NCBI GenBank assembly: GCA_944989445.1
Contig: CALYLW010000180.1
Span: 760,798 to 824,797 of the forward strand
DNA: 64,000 nucleotides
Source of the DNA: Ampullaceana balthica
Lineage: Eukaryota > Mollusca > Gastropoda > Lymnaeidae
Direction: 5' to 3'
Shown here: piece by piece, positions 23,046 to 35,494 of the stretch
Position numbering within the stretch: the first letter of the stretch is position 1
Layout: every line of letters starts with the position of its first letter
Program-made: the position numbers and the translations under genes
The notes under the pieces: model-generated
Databases searched by the model: none
What the model was told of the DNA's origin: nothing
What the model saw: the letters and a program-made list of their open reading frames with translations, nothing else

Positions 23046-23442
23046 TAATGATTTTTATTTCATAACGAGGACCCTAGAACAATACCAACATAGGTGTAAA
23101 GTATACCCGAAAAAGGCCTTACATAAACGACGTGGCTGGGGATGGTTTTCTAGGAATTTGACAGGTTGTGACAAGAGGAGAGATAAGGAGCATATGTGAC
23201 GTCTCACTTTTCATGCATAAATTACTTTCGTCAAAATTTGCGGCTAGACTTAGACCAACATTTTTCCTGTACAGAAAAATAACGATTCACTGTGTGCACA
23301 ATTGTTTAATCTATTTTTTTGTTTGTTATTGTTTTTGTTTTTTTATTAATCAAATTTAGGTATAGTTATAGATTCAAATAATATATGTAATAAATATTCA
23401 TCCCATCGACTAATTTATTGTACTTGGAAGGTAATTTGTTTG

Positions 23443-23863
23443 TTTTTAAATCCCTTATATTAACTTCACCGTCTTGTCTGTCTGTCGTGGTATCGTGGAA
23501 AAACAAAAGTTAAAAAAAATCCCACTTCCCAGGATCCGATCGAGCTGAAATTTTGCACATGGAATTTTGTCACTTAACAATGCATTCTATCAAAGTTTCA
23601 GATCAATCGAATGTACCGAAATTAAATAAATGAATTTTAGATTATCTCTATGTATCTCTATGTAGCATGTAAATGTTTGTGCTAGACTGTCGCGCGGTGC
23701 GTATTATATTGAACATACTTTTATAATAGTTTCCCCATCTGTAAATGTTTATGCTTATCTGTTGCACGGTGCGTATTATATTGAAAATAATCAATACTTT
23801 TTGTTATGCCTCATATAATATAAGGGATTTATAGTCCAAAACTTTGTTTTTACAGGTTGTTTA
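23443..23863 (+). repeat. AAATCCCTTATA family, dispersed copy
   Basis: Starts TTTTTAAATCCCTTATATTA and ends ATAAGGGATTTATAGTC..CTTTGTTTTTAC. Shared middle words: CCCACTTCCC, GAGCTGAAATTTTG, TTTCAGATCAATCGAATGTA. Same family as the array at 28057-33840, diverged. Confidence 0.8.
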
Positions 23864-24564
23864 ATTTAAATATTAATTTGTGTACGCTGAAAACAATTTT
23901 TACTTGTAATGTGTTTTTATAATTATTTCACCTTGTTTATTTGTTTTCCATAATTAGTTTGAACTTGTGACATGTTTTTAGAGGTAGAGCGTGGTGCTAG
24001 GTTATTTGCAGATTGTTAAATGAATGATGAGCTAAAACTGTAAAAACTGTGACGATATTCATGATGACACTTTAAAGATTGAGAGTTGGGGGGTGAGGCA
24101 GGCGAGGTCCGGGGGTGCCGGGCGAGACTTGTCCCCGATATAGACGAGGAGTGGAAAAAAAAGGGGGGGGGTGTTCAAAATAGTGTGACGTTGTATAACA
24201 TAAATATTTATATTTTATAGTAATAGGAAGTACTTGGGGCTGGGGGTGTAACTTAGATATTAACAGTACTCTTAAGTACTTAGGACTGGTGTAAATGTGT
24301 GGTAGATGTGTGTTGGTTGTAGTGCCATTGGTGTGGTAATGTTGCTACGAAAGAAATGTCTGCCGCGGACGTTGCTTTATTGGGGATAGAAGAACAAAGA
24401 GCAAAGCAGTCATAATACATAAGGCATTGAATTCTAACTTCAAACTTCAACGAAACAACAATTTAATAATAAAACACTCAGGCAGATATAACGATTTTTA
24501 AAAAAATTATTGCTCCAATCACAAGAACAAAAAAATCCTCCTTCTTCCCGTCAGTCATGCGGGC
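23864..24564. other. No gene seen
   Basis: AT-rich with a G-rich patch near 24090-24170. Nothing recognised. Confidence 0.5.
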
Positions 24565-24819
24565 GTGGAGGGTTGCTGGGAACTAGCCAGTAAAACTAAG
24601 ACACTATCAACATTCAAAATTCTAATTAAAAATGCAACACTAGACAAAAACAATAAAGAAGCATTGGATGCAATAATCTTTTACACACAAGGAGAGTATC
24701 TAATGTATAAGGAAAGTAAGATTTTAAAGGGCCTTTTTGTAGACAGATCGAACTTTTTTTTTCATAGAGCGAAATATTCTGATTTAAAAAATGGCGTACC
24801 CAAGATTGAATGCCTAAGA
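24565..24819 (+). pseudogene. Short unknown reading frame interrupted by a hAT
   Basis: Starts at 24565 (a non-ATG GTG codon) and runs 85 codons into the hAT insertion at 24820. Removing the transposon and one duplication lets the frame run on (26009-26032) to a TAA after LRQFVELREI. No family recognised; could be a chance frame in AT-rich DNA. Confidence 0.3.
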
Positions 24820-26000
24820 CAGTGTTGTCCAACCGGTGTGCCACTAGTGTGCCGCGATAAAATTTTAGTGTGCCGCGAAAGATTTCAAAACTACCATAAA
24901 TTGCTAGGCTTTTCGAACCTTCAAGTTTTGAAAAAAAAATATCCTTAACCGAAAAAGAATTTGAATAAAAACGTTTCATGTTTGTATTGTTCTGGTTGTG
25001 AGAATCTCTTGAAAGCTACAAAATTTCTCTCCTCCATTGGGAATAAATATCTGTTGTAAGTAAATAAAAACCCTTTCCTGCTGTTCACTTTTTAAACAAA
25101 CTTTTAATTACAGACGGCTATGGATAATTTTTTGAAGAGAAGCCAGAAGGATTCCAGCGAGCATCAAAATGGAGAGAGAGCTGCGAAATCCAAGAAGAAT
25201 GTTACCAAACGGAAATATCACGAGGAATATCTTGAGTATGGTTTCATACAATGTGCAAATGATCCTTCTCTTCCGTTTTGTCTTAATTGTAACATGGCAT
25301 TGTCCAACGAGTCCATGAACCCCAGTAAACTGAAGCGGCATCTGAACTCAAATCATCCAGGATTGAAAGACAAGCCGAAAAGTTATTTTGCATCCATTCG
25401 GTCCAACTTAGAGCAGCAATAAAAAATAATGAAGAAATTTTCCTCAAATTCCTGTCAAAGCTCAGTTAGCAAGCTATAAAATTGCGAATCTTTTGGTCAA
25501 ACAAAAGAAATCTCATTTGGACGCTGAGACAATCATATTGCCGTCTTTACGAATCGCAGTTGAGACTATGGAGTTGGGACCCGACGCTGTTGAAAAAATA
25601 AATAAGATTCCACTGTCTCACCAGACGATGGGACGTCGGATTGCTGACATTTCGACAGATTTGGACAATCAAATTAAAGAGCATTTTGCGGAAGCCGACG
25701 ACATCCAAAAGCTCTGGGCAATGCAAATCGATGAAAGTACTGACATCAGCGGAAAGGCGCAACTGCTCGCATACGTCAAACGTGAAAGACTGCAGATGTA
25801 GACAGAGAAATGAGAGTTTGCTTATCCAGCAATGAGCCGCGTTTTGAGCTCATCTGCTCCAAAGAAAACGCTCAAGTATCTCATTAATTATGAAACATCT
25901 TTTGAATAAACACTGATTTCTTGTTTTTTTTGTGAGGTGTGCCGCGCAAATTTTTTACCAGTTTAGTGTGCCGTGAACGATTTTCGGTTGGACAACACTG
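24820..26000 (+). mobile_element. Internally deleted ZBED-type hAT with perfect 8-bp TSD
   Basis: Ends CAGTGTTGTCCAACCGGTG and, on the other strand, CAGTGTTGTCCAACCGAAAA. GCCTAAGA flanks both sides (24812-24819 and 26001-26008). The interior holds a transposase gene lacking its middle. Confidence 0.92.
25120..25887 (+). pseudogene. hAT transposase pseudogene with large internal deletion
   Basis: ATG at 25120 begins MDNFLKRSQK, then a BED zinc finger (LPFCLNCNMALSN...LKRHLNSNHPG), stop at 25420-25422 after a frameshift, resuming with HQTMGRRIADIS and WAMQIDESTDISGKAQLLAY. Directly after this (25793) comes the extreme C-terminus (DVDREMRVCLSSNEPRF ... QVSH, stop 25885-25887). The catalytic core and most of the dimerisation domain are deleted. 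Typical of a non-autonomous derivative of a ZBED5-like hAT. Confidence 0.88.
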
Positions 26001-26525
26001 GCCTAAGACAATTTGTAGAGCTGCGGGAGATATAACTTTAAAACAGTGTGATGTCACAATTTTACCGATTTTTTAATTAAGAATTTTTGAATGCTCAGCA
26101 ACCCTAAAATATATTTATTTATTTATTTATAGATTGAACTTTAATGTAAGATTCAAACAAATACAATAGTAGTTAAAAACAGAATGTAATTTCCGCATGC
26201 AATTAATAATTATTTATTATTAATTCTTAAGAATAAATAATCATAATAAATAGCTAGATACTCATTTGCTTTCTGTCCCTGCTAATGCCCATTTCTCTCC
26301 CTTGAATTTCTCATTAAACCAACAAAGTCCGTGCCTCGTTGGTTCTACTGTCCTATGAAGTGTTGTTTTCGGGACATTTAGGATATTTACGACAGACTGC
26401 AAACAAAAATTTTAAGCTTGGAAGCACGTGGGCTGAAAAGATCTGTACTCCCAGGGATGGAGTCATGGCCTTCCCAGAGACTCGAACTCATTAAATGAAT
26501 TTTAATAAAACGATAATTGATAAAT

Positions 26526-27195
26526 AACTGAGTAATACAAGTAATAACTGAGTATTACAAGTAATAACTGAGTATTACAAGCAACAACTGAGTATTACAA
26601 GCAATAACTGAGTATTACAAGCAATAACTGAGTATTACAAGCAATAACTGAGTATTACAAGCAATAACTGAGTATTACAAGCAATAACTGAGTATTACAA
26701 GCAATAACTGAGTATTACAAGCAATAACTGAGTATTACAAGCAATAACTGAGTATTACAAGCAATAACTGAGTATTACAAGCAATAACTGAGTATTACAA
26801 GCAATAACTGAGTATTACAAGCAATAACTGAGTAGTACAAGCAATAACTGAGTAGTACAAGCAATAACTGAGTATTACAAGTAATAACTGAGTATTACAA
26901 GTAATAACTGAGTAGTACAAGTAATAACTGAGTATTACAAGTAATAACTGAGTATTACAAGTAATAACTGAGTAGTACAAGTAATAACTGAGTATTACAA
27001 GTAATAACTGAGTATTACAAGTAATAACTGAGTAGTACAAGTAATAACTGAGTATTACAAGTAATAACTGAGTATTACAAGTAATAACTGAGTATTACAA
27101 GCAATAACTGAGTATTACAAGTAATAACTGAGTATTACAAGTAATAACTGAGTATTACAACTAATAACTGAGTATTACAAGTAATAACTGAGTAA
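26526..27195. repeat. 20-bp minisatellite with 60-bp higher-order period
   Basis: About 33 copies of AAGCAATAACTGAGTATTAC. The left half has GCAATAAC, the right half GTAATAAC. Between about 26880 and 27060 every third unit has AGTAGTAC instead of AGTATTAC, so three-unit blocks repeat. Confidence 0.96.
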
Positions 27196-27289
27196 TATAA
27201 GTACAAGTATTCAACAAAGAAATATTTCAGGAGCAAAATTATTTTTTCGAAAAAATGTATATTCAGAGAATTTTGTACTGTATCATTTG

Positions 27290-27450
27290 TCTCCAATTTT
27301 TAAATCCTTTATAATACAACTAAAATAATTAAAATTTTGTATTTTTGGATTGTCTTGCGCTGCGTATTATAATGAACATTCTTTTTGTTATGTCTCGTAC
27401 ATAAAGGATTTATAGTCAAAAACTTGGTTTTTTACGGGTTCTTTTTATTG
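27290..27450 (+). repeat. AAATCC family fragments
   Basis: TTTTTAAATCCTTTATAATA followed by GGATTGTCTTGCGCTGCGTA and ACATAAAGGATTTATAGTC matches the two ends of the units at 39213-40212 with the middle lost. Confidence 0.65.
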
Positions 27451-27729
27451 TTGTTGTGGTGTCGCTATTGTTTTTTTTTCGTAATTAAGTACATTGAATC
27501 AATTTATATTGACAACATGAACATGTGAGCATTGGTTTTAATCCACAGATCCACATAGCTGTGGCTTATCCACGTGAATTCATCCGGGCAACAATCCACC
27601 AGACGCATGTCGGAATGGCCAGATTTTTATTTGGAAAGTTTGAAAATAAAGGCATTGAAGAGGTACGAAAGTTTTAGTAATATTTACAACTATTTTATTA
27701 CTAAGTATAAGAACAATTTTTTGGATGTG

Positions 27730-27862
<133 letters not shown>

Positions 27863-30002
27863 ATTCTTGCGTAGACTATAAATAGAATATTTCCTGTCGA
27901 TGGATAAAATTAAATGTGCAGAACTTTTTGAGAAATGTTAGTTATCTGTTACAGACGCTCCTTCTATAAAGAAGATTATTGCATCCTACGCTTATCCAAG
28001 GTCTATATCAAGTCTTGCATTTTTAAAGAGTTTTAAATGCTGATGGAGTTGTGTTGTTTTTAAATCCCTTATATTAACTTCACCGGCGTCTCTCTCTCTC
28101 TCTCTCTCTCTCTGTCTGTCTGTCTCTCTCTGTCTCTCTCTCTGTCTTGGGCTCGGCGGGCGAAAAAACAGAAGTCAAAAATGACCCACTTCCCATGATC
28201 CGATCGAACTGAAATTTGGAACACGGACCCGTCTGACCTAACAATGCATCGTATCAAAATTTCAGATCGATCGAACGTACCGTAATTAAATTAATGCATT
28301 TTTAGTTTATCCTTATATGAGGTATGTAATTTTAATTCACGGTTTGTTATTGTTTTTTTGCCACGTGAAATTTTGAGCTGACGCATTGAGGCGACCCAAC
28401 GAAGCGACGGGCGCTTTTGTTTACATTTTACGTGTCACTCTGAGCTCGGTCAAGCGAATCGGTGACCAGACTTTTCCCCTCTCCACCCCCCCCACCCACC
28501 CCTCCCCCCACTAGGGTTATGATGCAAAGTTGAGTTAAGACAGATTCAGTCTGTAAATGTTTGAAAATAATCAATACTGTTAGTTATGTCTCATATATAA
28601 GGGATTTATAGTCAAAAACTTTGTTTTTACGGGTTTGTTTTATTAAATCCCTTATATTAACTTCGCGGCCGTCTCTGTCTTGGGCTCGGCGGGCGGGCGG
28701 AAAAACAAAAGTCGAAAATGACCCACTTCCCGTGATCGGATCGAGCTGAAATTTGGCACACGGACCCGACTTACCTAACAATGCATCGTATGAAAATTTC
28801 AGATCGATCGATCGTACCGTAATTAAATTAATGCATTTTTAGTTTATCCTTATATGAGGTATGTAATTTAAATTTACTGTTTGTTATTGTTTTTTTCTCC
28901 CACTTCCACGTGAGTTTGAGTTGACGCCGACCGTCGTGTTGACGCCGACCGTCGTGCCGACACCCCCTCACATCCCACCCCCATTTATTAAAGACAAGGG
29001 ACATCACTCGGTGTCAGTCTGTAAATGTTTGAAAATAATCAATACTGTTAGTTATGTCTCATATATAAGGGATTTATAGTCAAAAACTTTGTTTTTACGG
29101 GTTTGTTTTATTTCCTAGTTTCCTCAGGCAACCCATTAAATTAAACGTCCGAATTCCGGACGGGAAGAAAGAGAATTTGTATGTGTGTGATTAAGAAAAG
29201 TGTTTACCTGAGGGTTTTATGAGATTATCTTTGTATTTCAACATTAGAATAAATTTCCTAATGTATAATTTAGGGCTGTGGAAATTAACGATTAATTTCT
29301 CGATTAATCATTAAAAATTTTATCGATACAATATCGATAAAAATAATTTTAATCAATAAAAATTCGAATACAATTTAAGAAAATATTTCTAAAAAATAAT
29401 TAAGTATTAATAATTAATAATAATTTATATATTTTTAACGTACAAACTTCTCCCGCCTATTATTATAATTTATTAATTTATGTAGACGTGCAGATGTAAA
29501 TACAAAAATAACGACCAATGACAGTTTCAGCATAGTTAAATGTAATCATATAAACGGAAAGTTGAGCAAACATTATGTTTTTAAGCTAACTGCGGATGGC
29601 AAAGTAGAAGTTTACTGTGTTCACTGCAGTAAACTATTCGCTTTTAGGGGATTAATTACATCGCTGAGGTACCACCTTCAGTACAAACATATTAGACATG
29701 GGAAATAACTCAATAAAACAAAAAATGTCAATTACTTGTTTTTGTTACTTCCCTTGAGATGTTCAGTTAAATGACGTCATAAATTTTATTTTTTTTTGCT
29801 TTAATCGAAATTAACTATTAATTTATAAAATTAATCCTTAATTTTTCCCAAAGTTAACGATTAAATTTAATTTAATTGTTACCAGCCCTAGTATAATTAC
29901 TTCTTTTTAAATCCCTTATATTAACTTCACCGCCGTCTCTCTCTGTCTCTCTGTCGTTCTGTCGTCATCTCTCTCTGTCTTGGGCGGGCGGAAAAACAAA
30001 AG

Positions 30003-30541
30003 TAATAAAACAAACCCGTAAAAACAAAGTTTTTGACTATAAATCCCTTATATATGAGACATAACTAACAGTATTGATTATTTTCAAACATTTACAGACT
30101 GAATCTGTCTTAACTCAAGTTTTGCTTCATAACCCTAGAGGGGAGGGGTGGGTGGGAGGGGGAGAGGGGAAAAGTCTGGTCACCGATTCGCTTGACCGAG
30201 CTCAGATTGACACGTAAAATGTAAACAAAAGCGCCCGTTGCTTCGTTGGGTCGCCTCAATGCGTCAGCTCAAACTTTCACGTGGCAAAAAAACAATAACA
30301 AACCGTGAATTTAAATTACATACCTCATATTAGGATAAACTAAAAATGCATTAATTTAATTACGGTACGTTCGATCGATCTGAAATTTTGATACGATGCA
30401 TTGTTAGGTTATACGGGTCCGTATGCCAAATTTCAGTTCGATCGGATCATGGGAAGTGGGTCATTTTTTACTTCTGTTTTTCCGCCCGCCCAAGACAGAG
30501 AGAGAGAGAGAGACGCCGGTGAAGTTAATATAAGGGATTTA
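30003..30541 (-). repeat. Inverted unit within the 550-bp array
   Basis: This unit reads in reverse: AACCCGTAAAAACAAAG at its left and GTTAATATAAGGGATTT at its right. It abuts a forward fragment on each side. Confidence 0.9.
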
Positions 30542-31037
30542 AAAAATGACCCACTTCCCGTAATTCGATCGAGCTGAAATTTGGCACACGGACCCGACTC
30601 ACCTAACAATGAATCGTATCAAAATTGCAAATCGATCGAAGTACCATAATTACATTAATGCATTTACTTTTAGTTTATCCTTATATAACGTATGTAATTC
30701 AAATTCTCTGTTTGTTATTGTTTTTTTTCACGTGAGAGTTTGAGTTGACAAGTTGACGCGACCCATCGAAGTACTGGCGTGCTTTTGTTTACATTTTACG
30801 TGTCACGCTGAGCTCGGTCAAGCGATCGGTGACAAAACTTTTCCCCTCCCCCCCACCACCCTCCCCCAGGGTTATGAAGCAAAGTTGAGTTAAGACAGAT
30901 TCAGTCTGTAAATGTTTGTCGCGTTTGAAAATAATCAATACTGTTAGTTATGTCTCATATATAAGGGATTTATAGTCAAAATCTTTGTTTTTACGACGGG
31001 TTTGTTTTATTAAATCCCTTATATTAACTTCACCGGC

Positions 31038-31112
<75 letters not shown>

Positions 31113-32170
31113 TGTGTGTGTCTGTCTTGGGCAGGCACCGCGGAAAAACAGAAGTCAAAAATGACCTACTTGCCGTAAAGCCATCGAGCTGAAATTTGGC
31201 ACACGGACCCGTGTCACCTAAAAAAGCATCGTATCAAAATTTCAGATCGATCAAACGTACAGTTATTAAATTAATGCATTTTTAGTTTATCTATAAAAAC
31301 TATATGTAGCGGTTGCTATTGTATACATTTTACGGTCGCTTGACTTCACCACAGTCACAGGTGAACACATCTCGTGTTTAAACCAGGTGTACCGGCGTGC
31401 TTTTCTTTACATTTTACGTGTTACGCTGAGCTCGATCCAGCGATCGGTTACAAGATCTTTCCCCTCTCCCTCCCCCCCCCCGGGTTAAAAGCAAAGAGGG
31501 GTTAAGACAGATTCAGTCTGTAAATATTTTGTCGCGTTTATACATAATCAATACTTTTAGTTATGTCTCATATATAAGTGATTTATAGTCAACAACTTTG
31601 TTTTTACGGGTTTGTTTTATTAAATCCCTTATATGAACTTCAACACCGTCTCTGTCTCTCTGTCTGTCTTTGGCTGGCACCGTGGAAAAACAGAAGTAAA
31701 AAATGACCCTCTTCCCGTCACGCCATCGAGCTGAAATTTGACACACGGACCCGTGTCACCTAACAATGCATCGTATCAAAAATTCAAATCGATTGAACGT
31801 ACAGTTATTAAATTAATGCATTTTTAGTTCATCTATATAAACTATATGTAGCGGTCGCTATCGTTTACATTTTACGGGTCACTTGACTTCACCCCAGCCA
31901 TAGGTGAACACATCTCGTGTTTTAACCAGGTGTACCGGCGTGCTTTTGTTTACATTTTGCGTGTCACGCTAAGCTCGGTCCAGCGATCGGTGACAAGACC
32001 TTTCCCCTCTCCCACCTCCACCCCCCACCCCGTGTTAAAAGCAAAGGGGAGTTAAGACAGATTCAGTCTGTAAATATCTGTCGCGTTTGAACATAATCAA
32101 GGCTTTTAGTTACCTCTCATATATAAGGGATTTATAGTTTTAAAAAACTTTGTTTTTACGGGTTTGTTTT

Positions 32171-33240
32171 ATTAAATACCTTATATTAACTTCATCGCCG
32201 TATCTGTCTCTCTGTCTGTCGTTTCGTCGTCGGGCGGAAAAACAAAAGTAAAAAATGACTCACTTCCCGTGATGCCATCGAGCTGAAGTTTGGCACACGG
32301 ACCCGTGTCACCTAACAATGCATCGTATCAAAAATTCAGATCGATCGAACGTACAGTTATTAAATTAGAGCTTTTTAGTTTATATATATAAACTATATGT
32401 AGCGGTCGCTATCGTTTACATTTTACGGGTCACTTGACTTCACCCCAGCCATAGGTGAACACATCTCGTGTTTTAACCAGGTGTACCGGCGTGCTTTTGT
32501 TTACATTTTGCGTTTCACGCTAAGCTCGGTCCAACGATCGGTGACAAGACCTTTCCCCTCTCCCACCCCACCCCCACCCAGTGTTAAAAGCAAAGGGGAG
32601 TTAAGACAGATTCAGTCTGTAAATATTTGTCGCGTTTGAACATAATCAATGCTTTTAGTTACCTCTCATATATAAGGGATTTATAGTTTTAAAAAACTTT
32701 GTTTTTACGGGTTTGTTTTATTAAATACCTTATATTAACTTCATCGCCGTATCTGTCTCTCTGTCTGTCGTTTCGTCGTCGGGCGGAAAAACAAAAGTAA
32801 AAAATGACTCACTTCCCGTGATGCCATCGAGCTGAAGTTTGGCACACGGACCCGTGTCACCTAACAATGCATCGTATCAAAAATTCAGATCGATCGAACG
32901 TACAGTTATTAAATTAGAGCTTTTTAGTTTATATATATAAACTATATGTAGCGGTCGCTATCGTTTACATTTTACGGGTCACTTGACTTCACCCCAGCCA
33001 TAGGTGAACACATCTCGTGTTTTAACCAGGTGTACCGGCGTGCTTTTGTTTACATTTTGCGTTTCACGCTAAGCTCGGTCCAACGATCGGTGACAAGACC
33101 TTTCCCCTCTCCCACCCCACCCCCACCCAGTGTTAAAAGCAAAGGGGAGTTAAGACAGATTCAGTCTGTAAATATTTGTCGCGTTTGAACATAATCAATG
33201 CTTTTAGTTATCTCTCATATATAAGGGATTTATAGTAAAA
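32171..33240 (+). repeat. Two adjacent array units that look identical, offset 549 bp
   Basis: From 32171 and from 32720 the sequence reads the same by eye for over 500 bp, including ATTAAATACC, GTTTCGTCGTCGGGCGG and AAATTAGAGCTTTTTAG. Other units differ clearly. Confidence 0.85.
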
Positions 33241-34209
33241 AAAAACTTTGTTTTTACGGGTTTATTTTATTAAATTCCTTATTTTAACTTCACCGCCGTA
33301 TCTGTCTCTCTGTCTGTCGTTTCGTCGTCGGGCGGAAAAACAAAAGTAAAAAATGACCCACTTCCCGTGATGCCATCAAGCTGAAATTTGGCACATAGAT
33401 TCGTGTCACCTAACAATGCATCGTAGAAAAATTTCAGATCGATGGAATTTTACATTTTACGGGTTACTTGACTTCACGCCAGCCATCGCTGACCATATCT
33501 CGAGTTTTAACCAGGTGGAATTCACTCAGTTTCAGGCTGTAAATGTTTGTCGCGTTGGAACATAATACTTTAAATACCGTTTAATTTAGTTTATCCGTAT
33601 ATAACTATATGTAGAGGCATGCTTTGTTTACAGTTTACGTGCCACGCTGATTTCGGTCTAGCGATTGGTGACCAGACCTTTCCCCTCCCCCCCCCACGCT
33701 TTTACAGCAAAGGGGAGATAAGGCAGTTGCAGTCTGTAAATGTTTGTCGTGTTTGAACATGATCAATACTTTTAGTTATAGTTATGTCTCATATATAAGG
33801 AATTTATAGTCAAAAACTTTGTTTTTACGGGGTTGTTTAATTAATCATCTATCCTCTAGTGCAGGGCTCGGCAAAGATTTTTGCTCATTACCCCTAAATA
33901 TAAATGTTCATGTAGACGTTACCCCCGATGGCGCGGGTCCTGCCTGCACGACTCTGAGATTTCGAGGAGCTATTTACCAAAAAAAAATCCCCACTGTCCT
34001 GCCCCCACCCACCTTTCCCCAAAAGATATGGGGCTAAGCATCAGCTAAAAATGAGTCTTTTGGATTTTAGAAGCCTGACCAGTGTTTAAAAATGAATCTG
34101 AAAAGGATTATGCGTAGATATTTTAACTCAAACCATCACGTATGATTCATATTTCAGGGTAAATTTATTTGATACAATTATAAAAGTTTACATTGGAATA
34201 AAGAGTTTA

Positions 34210-34790
34210 TCTGCGGTTATCGGCGCGCAGCAGTTTAGAAGTATCACACAGTAATTTTTTTAAATATTGCACCGAAAATAGATGCTGTGCAACTTTGCAC
34301 ACGAGTTGTTGTTTTTTTTTACTTTGCACATGGACCAACGAACCTTAGAGAAGTGGTTCTCAGCATGTGGTCCGTGAACCACTAGTTGTCCACGGAGATG
34401 TGTTTGGTGGTCCACGAGCAAAGTATGAACTTTTTTAAAAATTAAGAACACGAAAAGATATAAATGGTGTCAAATTTTGAATACATTGATTAATTTTAAT
34501 CACTCGATGGCAAAAACATAGCGCCGAAAGCCATTACAATCTGTTTCCATTCAATATTTTGGGAGCACGCAAATCGTAGCATATTAGTATAGTTTTACTT
34601 ACTAACCTACATATATATTAGTAAATAGCCACATACAAAGTATAACTATACATAAATTTCCAGAACTACAGTAGCTTTAATTTTCAATAGTGCTCCGCGG
34701 CTAAGACACAAATTTGTCAAGTGGTCCTTGAACCTCAAAATGTTGAGAACCATTGCCTTAGAGGGAACATTGGTGATATCAGCCTAACGC
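34210..34790. mobile_element. Second copy of the 16681-type MITE, itself interrupted
   Basis: GCGCGCAGCAG, GATGCTGTGCAACTTTGCAC and ACGAGTTGTTG are shared with 16681-16852. Its CCTTAGAG/GGAACATT junction is split by the hAT MITE at 34351. Confidence 0.6.
34351..34755. mobile_element. Nested hAT MITE with perfect 8-bp TSD
   Basis: Ends AAGTGGTTCTCAGCA and, on the other strand, CAATGGTTCTCAACA. CCTTAGAG is duplicated at 34343-34350 and 34756-34763. The related sequence at 16837-16850 shows the empty site. Confidence 0.88.
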
Positions 34791-34902
34791 ACTGGCCACT
34801 CTATTGTAATGATGAATCGGATATGATGCGATAGAGTTGGATAAACACAAAGTTACATTTGTAAAAAATTACTGAAATTATAAATTTAATGTATATCAAT
34901 TA

Positions 34903-35490
34903 CTAGCAGACCCATCGTGCGTTGCAACGATCTCAGTAAAAAGGAATACATACATAAATAAAAAAGAAATTACTTTTAGGGTCATCGGGCCCATCAGTTT
35001 AACATATGACGTTCGAAAATCTGTTCATTTTCATTACAAATATAAAACTATATAACTTGCAATTGTCACGCAAGTCAGTCAGTCTGTCCTGGCGCTACTA
35101 ATTTTAGAAAGCAGGGAAAACCAAATTACTGCACCAATGCATCAAAAGGTGTGCAAATTAAAGATACGCTGTAAAACATATTATATGACGTCATTGATTT
35201 AGTTCATATAGTAATTTTGGAAAAGGGAAAAATTTAAAAAGAGAATTTGATGATGGTTAATTATAAAATAAAAAAACAAAGGGGGCGCCGTAGGTGCCCT
35301 GCAACCCCTATTATAAAATACTTTGTGTACATTTCAGAAAGTTTAATATTTCGTATTTATCAAACAAGGACAAGTTAGTTGGGCTTTTGAAAAAGTTCGG
35401 CGCCGTATGCGCCCTAAAAATGTGCATTTTTAAATAAAATCAACAGATTTCAGTTAAAAACTTCCGTCATTTTTGACGGGTGTACGCTAG
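34903..35490. mobile_element. Helitron-like element with CTAG and hairpin at each end
   Basis: Left: A then CTAGCAGACCC and hairpin ATCGT/ACGAT. Right: hairpin CCGTCA-TTTT-TGACGG then GTGTACGCTAG before T. The right half shares GGCGCCGTA, TATTATAAAATACTTTGTGT and GGGCTTTTGAAAAAG with the units at 19450-20472. Confidence 0.6.
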
Positions 35491-35494
35491 TATA

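Larger units (their letters stand above)
28057..33840. repeat. Tandem array of about 550-bp AAATCCCTTATA units
   Basis: About nine units, mostly head to tail. Each starts TTAAATCCCTTATATTAAC, has a CT/TCTG-rich tract, CGGAAAAACA, ATGACCCACTTCCCGT, GAGCTGAAATTTGGCACACG, AACAATGCATCGTAT, TTTCAGATCGATCGAACGTA, TTTTGTTTACATTTTACG, a pyrimidine-rich CCCCTC block, GATTCAGTCTGTAAAT, and ends TCATATATAAGGGATTTATA then CTTTGTTTTTACGGG. Ends form an inverted AAATCCCTTATA/TATAAGGGATTT pair, so the unit may descend from a mobile element. No coding frame. Unit starts near 28057, 28647, 29907 (fragment), 31011, 31621, 32171, 32720 and 33269. An unrelated AT-rich piece lies at 29110-29900. Confidence 0.85.

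Noticed and set aside
26795..27040. Repetitive 81-codon frame on the minus strand
   Set aside because: Translation of the 20-bp minisatellite.
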